Below are positions 6,595-12,868 of a stretch of 12,868 bases of DNA, in pieces. The notes below the pieces were generated by a model. The model ran no database searches. It had not been told where the DNA came from and worked only from the letters and a program-made list of their open reading frames with translations. Position numbers and translations under genes: made by a program. Positions within the stretch are counted from its first letter, which is position 1; each line of letters begins with the position of its first letter. This DNA comes from Pseudomonadota bacterium (GTDB lineage: Bacteria > Pseudomonadota > Alphaproteobacteria > Azospirillales > Azospirillaceae): positions 1 through 12,868 of the forward strand of contig JAEZID010000416.1 in assembly GCA_023416195.1 (NCBI GenBank). Direction: 5' to 3'.

Positions 6595-7104
6595 ATGGCC
6601 TATCTGTTCGCCGCGCTGGTCGGATTGTCGTCGCTGGTGTTCGCCATGGTCATGGCGATGCGCCGCCTGAAGACGGCGGAGGAGCGCATCGCCAACGCCG
6701 TCTCGCGCAAGCAGGCGCAGGTGGACCGCATCAAGCGCGTCGCCCGCGTGACGCTGGAACAGGCCGAGGATCTGCGCGCCGCCCGCCGCCGCAAGGAGGT
6801 TGTCGAGGTCGCCTGCGAGGATCTGGAACAGCGGCTGAAGGCGTCCGGCGCGGCCGACCGGCGCGTCTACGTCCTGGACGACCGGCGCACGCAGGCGGAC
6901 GTCGGCTGGCTGATGAAGGTGGCGAACCCGAACTACGCGCGCTTCAACCCCAAGCTGGAAAAGTGCGCGCTGGAAAGCTGGAAGCGCGGCCGGCGCTTCC
7001 TCGTCTGGGGCCTGGACGAGAAGAAGGCGCGCGAGAAGATGAACGCGCGCTACCCCGAACAAAAGGGCTTCATCATCCTGTCGGTCCAGCAGAGCCTGGG
7101 CTAA
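6595..7104 (+). CDS. Membrane-anchored coiled-coil protein of unknown function (copy B)
   Basis: A 169-residue protein with the same plan as its upstream neighbour: a hydrophobic segment at the very N-terminus (residues 2-22), a charged coiled-coil stretch (about 24-85), then a globular C-terminal part. SW (128-129), VW (137-138), AR (145-146), RYP (152-154), G158 and Q165 match copy A at a constant offset of ten residues. A clear GGGGGAA lies just before the ATG at 6595. No known domain is visible. The C-terminal block (basic, aromatic) might be a small alpha/beta domain, but that is a guess. It is followed after 114 bases by a 40-codon membrane ORF on the same strand. Confidence 0.8.
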   Translation: MAYLFAALVGLSSLVFAMVMAMRRLKTAEERIANAVSRKQAQVDRIKRVARVTLEQAEDLRAARRRKEVVEVACEDLEQRLKASGAADRRVYVLDDRRTQADVGWLMKVANPNYARFNPKLEKCALESWKRGRRFLVWGLDEKKAREKMNARYPEQKGFIILSVQQSLG

Positions 7105-7218
7105 CGGACGAGCCCCTCCGCGCGGCCTCTGCCGGTCGGACGGTTGTCGCCACCTCTTTTCGCTACCATCTTGCCTCTTACTTGCCTCATTCTGTGAGAG
7201 ACAGGCGGAGGACCCGTG

Positions 7219-7341
7219 ATGGATCTCGATTTGATTCTGCTCGGTGGTGCGATTGCGACGGTGCTTGCCGGTATCGCGGCGGCGTCGCGCCCGACGATGA
7301 AGCCGGTGCGCATCCGCACCCGCGACCGGCGCCGCCGGTAA
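7219..7341 (+). CDS. 40-aa small membrane protein
   Basis: A short gene supported by a near-perfect ribosome binding site, GGAGG (7207-7211), seven bases before the ATG at 7219; a GTG one codon upstream is also possible. The product has an acidic start (MDLDL), one hydrophobic segment (about residues 5-22, LILLGGAIATVLAGIAAA), and a strongly basic C-terminal tail (residues 28-40 hold eight arginines and one lysine). By the positive-inside rule the tail should be in the cytoplasm. An ACCGGC/GCCGGT hairpin (7325-7339) covers the last codons and the start of the stop codon. The function is unknown. It sits between the coiled-coil pair and the convergent psp operon, 24 bases from the pspC stop. 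Confidence 0.62.
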   Translation: MDLDLILLGGAIATVLAGIAAASRPTMKPVRIRTRDRRRR

Positions 7342-7365
7342 GACAGGCACCGGTCCGGGCGGCGG

Positions 7366-7779
7366 TCAGCGGTCCAGGTCCCGGATCGCGCGGTTCAGTT
7401 CGAATTCCTTGGACGCGACGTAGGCTTCCACGCCCGCGACGCGCTTCTCGAAATCGCGGAAACGGTGGGTCAAGCCGGCCAGCGTGCGGTCGGGCTTGAT
7501 CGACACGCCCCGCCAGAAGGCTTCCTCGTCGGGGTTGCTGTACAGCTGCCGCGGCTTGACCGGCAGCGCCAGCACCGCGATCACGTAGCCGAGGATCACC
7601 GGCGGCGCGAAGAAGAACAGGCCGATCACCATGGCCAGCCGCACCAGAACGGGCTGGACGCCGAAGTAACCGGCGATGCCCGCGCACACGCCGCCGACGA
7701 CACCGTGTTCCGGGTCGCGGTACAGCCGGTGCGGGTTGGGCGAATCATAGGCCGAATGGGGCGGCGAAGGGCGGTCCAT
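7366..7779 (-). CDS. pspC: Phage shock protein C (PspC)
   Basis: An inner-membrane protein of the PspC family, which in the phage shock response senses membrane stress with PspB and frees PspF from PspA. The 137-residue product has the family core HRLYRDPEHGVVGGVCAGIA at about 17-36, then YFGVQPVLVRLAMVIGLFFF and a second hydrophobic stretch to about 75, ending with the typical ALPVKP. A charged, probably helical C-terminal tail (about 83-137) is longer than the bare domain. I chose the ATG at 7779 because GGGAG lies eight bases upstream; the ATGs at 7797 and 7794 have no comparable site. It is the last gene of the psp operon, 39 bases after pspB. Confidence 0.92.
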   Translation of the reverse strand: MDRPSPPHSAYDSPNPHRLYRDPEHGVVGGVCAGIAGYFGVQPVLVRLAMVIGLFFFAPPVILGYVIAVLALPVKPRQLYSNPDEEAFWRGVSIKPDRTLAGLTHRFRDFEKRVAGVEAYVASKEFELNRAIRDLDR

Positions 7780-7797
7780 CGGGTCGTCTCCCATCAT

Positions 7798-7829
7798 CTC
7801 GTCAGATCTTGTAGCTCGTCAGATCTTGT
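7798..7829. repeat. 15-bp direct duplication at the pspB-pspC junction
   Basis: CTCGTCAGATCTTGT occurs at 7798-7812 and again at 7815-7829, with two bases (AG) between, so the period is 17 bp. The unit carries the pspB stop codon (TCA on this strand at 7819-7821) and a second out-of-frame TGA. Each unit also contains the palindrome AGATCT. It looks like a recent slippage duplication. Confidence 0.9.
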
Positions 7830-8046
7830 TGCGCCAGTTGGGCGCCTCGGCGTCGAGCACCCGTTCCAGCGTCTGAATGCGGCCTTCCAGCCGGTTGGCG
7901 ATCTCCCAAAGCTCGGCCAGCAGCCGTTCGTCCTGCGCGGACAGCCCGCGCTGGGCGCGCCACTTGGTGATGTAGTGGAAGATGATCCACAGCGGTGCCA
8001 CCACCGTCATGAACAGCACCGCGAGCACGAAGCCGAAACCGCTCAT
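7819..8046 (-). CDS. pspB: Phage shock protein B (PspB)
   Basis: A 75-residue inner-membrane protein of the PspB family. One transmembrane helix (about residues 4-24) is followed by HYITKWRAQRGLSAQDERLL, the conserved PspB stretch, and a leucine-zipper-like amphipathic helix ending near residue 65. In E. coli PspB works with PspC to relay membrane stress to the PspA-PspF complex. The length matches the family's usual 70-80 residues. The start is ATG at 8046 with AAGG eleven bases upstream; a TTG one codon earlier is in frame. It is separated from pspA by 104 bases that hold a GC hairpin. Confidence 0.93.
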   Translation of the reverse strand: MSGFGFVLAVLFMTVVAPLWIIFHYITKWRAQRGLSAQDERLLAELWEIANRLEGRIQTLERVLDAEAPNWRNKI

Positions 8047-8076
8047 CAAGGGTCAGCCTTTCTTGTTCTTGAGAGT

Positions 8077-8105
8077 CCCCTCCCCCGCCGTCAGGTGGGG
8101 GAGGG
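8077..8105. repeat. GC-rich hairpin between pspA and pspB
   Basis: CCCTCCCCC (8078-8086) pairs perfectly with GGGGGAGGG (8097-8105) across a ten-base loop. No T tract follows on either strand, so it is not a standard intrinsic terminator. In the messenger it would sit 3' of pspA and might protect the upstream messenger or reduce read-through, making pspA more abundant than pspB and pspC. The sequence, with the following TCAGGGTGGGGG, resembles palindromic repeats scattered between genes in many high-GC alphaproteobacteria; that resemblance is from memory. Confidence 0.65.
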
Positions 8106-8129
8106 TCAGGGTGGGGGCTCAGCGCCGAC

Positions 8130-8153
8130 GTGTCCGCGTCAGTGTCCGCGTCA
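8130..8153. repeat. 12-bp tandem duplication spanning the pspA stop
   Basis: GTGTCCGCGTCA occurs twice back to back (8130-8141 and 8142-8153). The last three bases of the right-hand copy are the pspA stop codon (TGA on the minus strand, 8151-8153). The unit is a multiple of three, so the other copy supplies a second in-frame TGA four codons downstream. The first stop remains the one used. Confidence 0.9.
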
Positions 8154-8822
8154 GCTTCCCTTGCGCGCCGCGACCCGTGCCCGCAGCGCGGCCAGATCGT
8201 CCTGGATCTTCTGCTCGGCCTCCAGGTCGGCGATCTCCTCGGACAGCGTCTTGGTGCGGCCGGCGTCGAAGGACTCGACCCGCCCTTCCAGCTCGTCGAG
8301 GTTCCGCTCGACCTGCTCGAAGCGCGAGAAGGCGTCGTTGATCCGCTCGTCGTGCAGCGCGGTGCGGACGCGCACCCGGTTGACGGCGGTCTTGGTCCGG
8401 GCGACCAGCGCCTTTTCCCGGTTCTTGGCGTCGGTCAGCTTGGCCTGAAGGCGGGCGATGTCGTCGTTGGCCTTGGACAGCGCCTCTTCGACCTGCCCCA
8501 GCTGCTGGGTCAGCGCCTCGGCCTCGTCCGCGGCCTCGGCCTTGCGCTTCAGGCACTCCTTGGCGAGATCCTCGCGATCGTGGGTCAGCGCGGTTTCGGC
8601 CTTGCGGTCCCAGGTGTCGCGCTCGCGCTGGAGGTCGGCGATGCGCCGTTCGATCTCCTTGCGCTCGGCGATGATCTTGACCGTGGAGGAGCGGACCTCG
8701 ACCAGCGTGTCTTCCATCTCCTGGATGATCAGGCGGATCAGCTTCTCCGGATCCTCGGCGCGGTCCAGCAGGGCGTTGAGGTTGGACTGAACGATGTCCG
8801 TCAGGCGCGAAAAGATGCTCAT
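8151..8822 (-). CDS. pspA: Phage shock protein A (PspA/IM30)
   Basis: A 223-residue peripheral membrane protein of the PspA/IM30 (ESCRT-III-like) family. It binds and inhibits PspF in unstressed cells, and oligomerises on damaged membrane to limit proton leakage under stress. The N-terminal amphipathic helix (MSIFSRLTDIVQSNLNALLD, residues 1-20) is typical and is followed by EDPEKLIRLIIQEMEDTL and an almost wholly helical, coiled-coil body rich in Glu, Arg, Lys and Ala (to about 215). Length agrees with the E. coli protein (222 residues). The ATG at 8822 has AAGGGA nine bases upstream. It follows the 49-aa ORF by 22 bases and is therefore the second gene of the operon. Confidence 0.96.
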   Translation of the reverse strand: MSIFSRLTDIVQSNLNALLDRAEDPEKLIRLIIQEMEDTLVEVRSSTVKIIAERKEIERRIADLQRERDTWDRKAETALTHDREDLAKECLKRKAEAADEAEALTQQLGQVEEALSKANDDIARLQAKLTDAKNREKALVARTKTAVNRVRVRTALHDERINDAFSRFEQVERNLDELEGRVESFDAGRTKTLSEEIADLEAEQKIQDDLAALRARVAARKGS

Positions 8823-8844
8823 GGGTTTGTTTCCCTTGGTGCTT

Positions 8845-8994
8845 TTAGCCGAGGAGGGTCGCGGCCAGGAAGCCGGCGGCGAAGAACAGCCAGCTCTCGG
8901 TCGGGCGGCTGCTGAGATAGGCGCGGGCGCGCTCCACGAACGGGCGGGCCTCGCGGTCGTAACGGTCGCGGTAGTGGCTGTAGCGGTGGTTCAT
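8845..8994 (-). CDS. 49-aa membrane peptide, first gene of the psp operon
   Basis: A 49-codon gene from ATG at 8994 to TAA at 8845, with GGAG six bases before the start. It begins within about 20 bases of the predicted sigma-54 transcription start, so it is the first product made when the operon is induced. Residues 1-30 are very polar and basic (many Arg, His and Tyr). Residues 33-49 form one hydrophobic tail, ESWLFFAAGFLAATLLG, typical of a tail-anchored protein. In plan it resembles PspD of enterobacteria and DUF883-like stress proteins with a C-terminal helix, but I cannot claim homology. Placement between the sigma-54 promoter and pspA argues that it is a genuine Psp component. Confidence 0.72.
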   Translation of the reverse strand: MNHRYSHYRDRYDREARPFVERARAYLSSRPTESWLFFAAGFLAATLLG

Positions 8995-9023
8995 GATGCT
9001 CTCCATACCCTGGCCCTCTTATC

Positions 9024-9040
9024 AGCAAGCACCGTGCCAA
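9024..9040 (-). promoter_or_regulatory. Sigma-54 promoter of the psp operon
   Basis: Read on the minus strand the sequence is T-TGGCACG-GTGC-TTGCT, a full match to the sigma-54 consensus TGGCACG-N4-TTGCW. The -24 GG lies at 9037-9038 and the -12 GC at 9025-9026, which puts the transcription start near 9013 and leaves about 18 bases of leader, containing GGAG, before the ATG at 8994. Sigma-54 polymerase needs an AAA+ activator, and the divergent pspF is the obvious one. Confidence 0.93.
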
Positions 9041-9075
9041 CCGCCGAATCCTTGCCCCGCCTGGGGTTCGCCGTC

Positions 9076-9104
9076 TTGGACCATCGCCAAAACCGCGATA
9101 CAAT
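9076..9104 (+). promoter_or_regulatory. Sigma-70-type promoter of pspF
   Basis: TTGGAC (9076-9081), 17 bases, TACAAT (9099-9104): four of six and five of six matches to the consensus with ideal spacing. The start of transcription would be near 9111, about 27 bases before the pspF ATG. The predicted PspF binding sites overlap both the spacer and the -10 element, so bound PspF should block this promoter, as known for E. coli pspF. Confidence 0.65.
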
Positions 9105-9112
9105 CGCCAAAA
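9083..9112. promoter_or_regulatory. Probable PspF upstream activating sites
   Basis: ATCGCCAAAA occurs twice (9083-9092 and 9103-9112), 20 bp apart, that is about two helical turns on the same face. A dyad, GCGAT-ACA-ATCGC (9095-9107), uses the second copy. The sites lie about 70-100 bp upstream of the predicted sigma-54 start, the usual distance for an enhancer. A CCCC-GCCT-GGGG inverted repeat (9055-9066) lies between them and the promoter. Binding by PspF is inference from position and repeat structure. Confidence 0.55.
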
Positions 9113-9137
9113 TCATCAAAGCTTCGCCGAAGGCGCC

Positions 9138-10145
<1,008 letters not shown>

Positions 10146-10148
10146 CAA

Positions 10149-10460
10149 TCACTTCTTTTCCAGCATCAGCGTGCCCTTGTGCTGGAGCTTGTCCTTCAGC
10201 TTGTTCGCCAGCATGCCCAAGGCCCAGGGCAGCTGGACCTCGACGTTGACGCAATCCTCCTGCACGTCGATCCAGCCGGTGACCGTCTGGGCCAGCGCCA
10301 CGACGCGGAAGTCCATGCGGTCCTCCACCCAATGGTCCTCCATGCTGGTCGCCACCGCGCTGAGGTAGGAGCGGGCCTGCCCCATCCCTTCCATCAGGCG
10401 CCGCTTGGCCTCCTGCCGGCCCAGCTGGTGGGGAATGGTCACGGTGAGGGGCTTCGACAT
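10149..10460 (-). CDS. Polyhydroxyalkanoic acid system family protein
   Basis: A 103-residue cytoplasmic protein that I place in the PHA granule-region family (PF09650 type): an N-terminal beta strand then HQLGRQEAKRRLMEGMGQAR (about 11-30), a W-containing middle (residue 44), alternating hydrophobic strands, and a C-terminal LPWALGMLANKLKDKL-like helix (about 77-92). Members are found near polyhydroxyalkanoate genes, but their biochemical role is unclear, and no PHA synthase or depolymerase is visible in this window. The ATG at 10458-10460 has GGAG ten bases upstream. It is divergent from the PBP gene and tail to tail with pspF. Confidence 0.75.
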   Translation of the reverse strand: MSKPLTVTIPHQLGRQEAKRRLMEGMGQARSYLSAVATSMEDHWVEDRMDFRVVALAQTVTGWIDVQEDCVNVEVQLPWALGMLANKLKDKLQHKGTLMLEKK

Positions 10461-10646
10461 GGACGGCGTCTCCGTTTCGGCATCGCAGGTCTCAAAAGAC
10501 AACAAACAAGTTGGCGCCAAATCCCGTCATTCTTCTGCCACGGTGCAAGGACAAATCTTCTCCCGTTCGATGCCGCTCTTTCGGAGTAAGGCCCCGGAAG
10601 CGTATATGACGCGAACAGCTTTTCATTCAGGGGCAGCGACCGCGCC
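10461..10646. promoter_or_regulatory. Divergent spacer with a 10-bp palindrome
   Basis: The 186-bp spacer between the PHA-system gene and the PBP gene contains a perfect palindrome, TTGGCGCCAA (10511-10520), set in A/T-richer DNA. It could be an operator for either gene. I do not see a strong promoter for the PBP gene. Confidence 0.3.
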
Positions 10647-12764
10647 GTGAGCAACGACCGACCGGTTGAACTCTTTCCGGGGCCGCGCCCCGTCCAGACC
10701 CGCGACGAGAAGCCGGCGCGCCGCCCCAAGCTTCCGAAGCCGCCCAAACAGCCGCGCCAACCCAAGGCCGCCAAGCCACCCCGTCCGCCGCGCGCCCAGA
10801 AGGCCGGCCGCCGCTCGATCCTGGGCACGCTGGTCAACTGGGCGGCGGTGGCGGCCATCTGGTGCGGCGTCGGCGTCGGCGCGGTGCTGGCGTGGTTCGC
10901 ACTCGACCTGCCGGACATCTCCAAGGTGGCGCAGTACGAACGCCGCGCCTCGGTCACCGTCCTGGCCGCCGACGGGACGGAGTTCGCCCGCTTCGGCGAC
11001 CTGCACGGCACGACGCTGAGCGTCAAGGACCTGCCGCCGCACCTCATCGACGCGGTTCTGGCCATCGAGGACCGGCGCTTTTACGGCCATTTCGGCATCG
11101 ATCCCATCGGCCTCACCCGCGCGCTGTACGTCAACTGGCGCTCCGGCCGGTCGGTGCAGGGCGGTTCGACCATCACGCAGCAGCTCGCCAAGAACCTGTT
11201 CCTGACGCCCGAAAAGTCGCTGAAGCGCAAGATCCAGGAAGCCATGCTGGCGCTATGGCTGGAGCACCGCTTCACCAAGGACCAGATCCTCACCGCCTAC
11301 CTGAACCGCGTCTATCTGGGCGCCGGCACCTTCGGCGTGGACGCGGCGGCGCGCACCTATTTCGGCAAGCCCGCCACCCAGCTGGACCTGCGGGAGTCGG
11401 CGATCATCGCCGGCCTGCTGAAGGCGCCGTCGCGCTACGCCCCGTCCTCCAACCCCGACGAGGCGGCGGAGCGGTCCCGCGTCGTCCTGGCGGCGATGGC
11501 CGACGCCGGCTACATCACCGCGCAGCAGCTTGAGGCCGCCCGCAACACCCCGCCCGCGCCAAAGCGCAAGCCGGGCGGCGACGGACGCTACTTCGCCGAC
11601 TGGGTGACGGAGCTGGTGTCGGGCTTCGTCGGCTCCGACCACGGCGACGTGATCGTGCGCACGACCCTGGACCTGAAGCTGCAACGCGCCGCCGAACAGC
11701 GGCTGGAGGAGATGCTCGCCGGCCCCGGCGCCGCCGCCAACGTGCGCCAAGGCGCGTTGGTCGCCATGACCACCGACGGCGCGGTCAAGGCGCTGGTCGG
11801 CGGCCGCGACTACGACACCAGCGAGTTCAACCGGGCGACCCAGGCGCTGCGCCAGCCCGGCTCCGCCTTCAAGCCCTTCGTCTATCTGGCGGCGCTGGAG
11901 GCCGGCTGGTCGCCCGACAGCCCGGTCGAGGACAGCCCGATCCGCATCGGCGGCTGGAGTCCCGGCAACTACGACGGCAAGTTCCGCGGCACCATCTCCA
12001 TGGCGACCGCGCTGGCCCATTCCTCCAACACCGCGACCGTCCGTATCAGCGAACGTGTCGGGGTGGAGCGGGTGCGCAAGGTGGCGGCGAATCTCGGCAT
12101 CGGCTCGCCGCTCGGCAAGGATTTGTCGCTGGCGCTCGGCACCAGCGAGGTGTCGCTGCTGGATCTGACCCGCGCCTACGGCGGCATCGCCAACCTGGGC
12201 GCGCCGGTCTGGCCCTACGCCATCACGGAGATCCGCGACCGCGACGGCAACGTTCTCTACCGCCGCCAGGGCAGCGGCACCGCCGCCGTGGTGGATCCGG
12301 CCCACGCGGTGCAGCTGGCCCGCATGATGGCCGGCGTCATCGACTACGGCACCGGCAAGTCCGCGAAGCTCGACCGTCCGGCGGCGGCCAAGTCCGGCAC
12401 CACCCAGGAATACCGCGACGCCTGGTTCGTCGGCTTCACCGCCGATCTTGTGGCCGGCGTGTGGCTGGGCAACGACAACAACGACGCGATGAAGCGGGTC
12501 ACCGGCGGCACCCTGCCCGCCAAGGTCTGGCAGGGCTTCATGATGGACGCCCACGCCGGCAAGCCGGCCCGCCCGCTGCCGGGCCTGGAAAGCGCGCCCG
12601 CCTACGTCGCGGGCACGGCGGCCGAACCGACCCGCACCGCCTCGGCCGCGCCGCCGCCGTCACGCGGTTCGACCGCCTCCGGGATCGGCTCGCTCATCGA
12701 CAGCCTGATCGGCGGCGGCAGCGCCCCGCGCGTCCAGTACGACTACGGCAACTCGCAGCGATAA
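10647..12764 (+). CDS. Class A penicillin-binding protein, PBP1a type
   Basis: A 705-residue bifunctional peptidoglycan synthase of the inner membrane. Residues 1-57 form a cytoplasmic tail rich in Lys, Pro and Arg (21-54), followed by one transmembrane helix (58-86). The GT51 glycosyltransferase domain (about 100-275) has catalytic Glu141 in EDRRFYGHFGID and the GGSTITQQLAKNLFL motif (172-186). The transpeptidase domain (about 345-640) has the active-site serine in SAFK (Ser406-Lys409), SSN (459-461) and KSGTT (582-586), so all three penicillin-binding motifs are present. The C-terminal tail (about 645-705) is Ala/Ser/Pro-rich. The start is a GTG; AGGGG lies about thirteen bases upstream and no better start is near. 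The tail is shorter than that of enterobacterial PBP1a. The gene is convergent with the flavoprotein at the right edge. Confidence 0.95.
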   Translation: MSNDRPVELFPGPRPVQTRDEKPARRPKLPKPPKQPRQPKAAKPPRPPRAQKAGRRSILGTLVNWAAVAAIWCGVGVGAVLAWFALDLPDISKVAQYERRASVTVLAADGTEFARFGDLHGTTLSVKDLPPHLIDAVLAIEDRRFYGHFGIDPIGLTRALYVNWRSGRSVQGGSTITQQLAKNLFLTPEKSLKRKIQEAMLALWLEHRFTKDQILTAYLNRVYLGAGTFGVDAAARTYFGKPATQLDLRESAIIAGLLKAPSRYAPSSNPDEAAERSRVVLAAMADAGYITAQQLEAARNTPPAPKRKPGGDGRYFADWVTELVSGFVGSDHGDVIVRTTLDLKLQRAAEQRLEEMLAGPGAAANVRQGALVAMTTDGAVKALVGGRDYDTSEFNRATQALRQPGSAFKPFVYLAALEAGWSPDSPVEDSPIRIGGWSPGNYDGKFRGTISMATALAHSSNTATVRISERVGVERVRKVAANLGIGSPLGKDLSLALGTSEVSLLDLTRAYGGIANLGAPVWPYAITEIRDRDGNVLYRRQGSGTAAVVDPAHAVQLARMMAGVIDYGTGKSAKLDRPAAAKSGTTQEYRDAWFVGFTADLVAGVWLGNDNNDAMKRVTGGTLPAKVWQGFMMDAHAGKPARPLPGLESAPAYVAGTAAEPTRTASAAPPPSRGSTASGIGSLIDSLIGGGSAPRVQYDYGNSQR

Positions 12765-12768
12765 CGCC

Positions 12769-12868
12769 TCAGCCCCGCTCCAGATAGCCGAGCACGCCCT
12801 TCCCGGCCTTCACGCCCATCGCAAAACAACCCTGGAGGAGGTAGCCGCCGGTCGGCGCCTCCCAGTCC
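12769..12868 (-). CDS. C-terminal end of a probable NAD(P)/FAD-dependent oxidoreductase
   Basis: Only the last 32 codons are inside the window. They read DWEAPTGGYLLQGCFAMGVK and then AGKGVLGYLERG before the TGA. The WEAPTGGY-LQ-C/A-x-G-x-x-AG pattern is the FAD-binding end of the HI0933-like flavoprotein family. The gene extends beyond the right edge. It is convergent with the PBP gene, with four bases between the stops. Confidence 0.72.
   Translation of the reverse strand, partial: DWEAPTGGYLLQGCFAMGVKAGKGVLGYLERG

Noticed and set aside
7166..7189. Imperfect tandem repeat of CTTGCCTC upstream of the 40-aa ORF
   Set aside because: Only eight bases match and spacing to the ORF does not suggest a promoter element.
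11253..12554. 433-codon minus-strand frame opposite the PBP gene
   Set aside because: Antisense shadow rich in Gly, His, Val and Ala; the + strand shows complete GT51 and transpeptidase motifs.

Overview
The window is high-GC DNA with strong G/C preference at third codon positions and densely packed genes. Gene content (a Psp system with PspF, PspB and PspC, a PHA-system protein, a DUF3369 diguanylate cyclase, a class A PBP with a Lys/Pro-rich tail) suggests an alphaproteobacterium, possibly of the Azospirillum/Rhodospirillales type. That placement is inference from style and content; no rRNA or other marker is present. I see no tRNA, rRNA, CRISPR array, transposase or prophage gene.

Layout. 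1-269 holds no convincing gene but has two overlapping terminator-like hairpins on the + strand. 270-974 (-) is a PAP2 membrane phosphatase, divergent from a small lipoprotein (1155-1403, +). 1413-2300 (-) is a one-component regulator joining an excisionase-type HTH to a periplasmic-binding-protein-like sensor; it is divergent from a TSUP (TauE/SafE) anion exporter (2581-3396, +). 3407-3880 (-) is an exported DUF411 metal-binding protein. 4186-5763 (+) is a receiver-DUF3369-GGDEF diguanylate cyclase with intact active and inhibitory sites. 5997-6560 and 6595-7104 (+) are two membrane/coiled-coil proteins of unknown function that share a C-terminal block and look like diverged tandem paralogues; a 40-codon membrane ORF (7219-7341) follows.

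The best-understood part is the phage shock (Psp) locus, 7366-10145. An operon on the - strand reads 49-aa membrane peptide, pspA, pspB, pspC. It starts from a consensus sigma-54 promoter (TGGCACG-N4-TTGCT, 9024-9040). pspF is divergent and has its own good sigma-70 promoter (TTGGAC-N17-TACAAT). That promoter is overlapped by two 10-bp direct repeats 20 bp apart and by a dyad, which are probable PspF binding sites. The layout predicts the textbook circuit: PspF activates the operon through sigma-54, PspA holds PspF inactive until the membrane is stressed, PspB and PspC relay the signal, and PspF represses its own gene. Trp56 of PspF, the residue used by the E. coli protein to contact PspA, is at the same position here. 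The two gene junctions of the operon carry short perfect direct duplications that each include a stop codon, and a 9-bp GC hairpin lies between pspA and pspB.

On the right are a PHA-system family protein (10149-10460, -), a class A penicillin-binding protein of the PBP1a type (10647-12764, +), and the C-terminal end of a probable HI0933-like flavoprotein (12769 to the window end, -). The most original observations are the two unlisted small membrane ORFs, the paralogous pair of unknown function, the psp control region, and the stop-codon duplications. I did not find evidence for a wholly new defence or mobile system.
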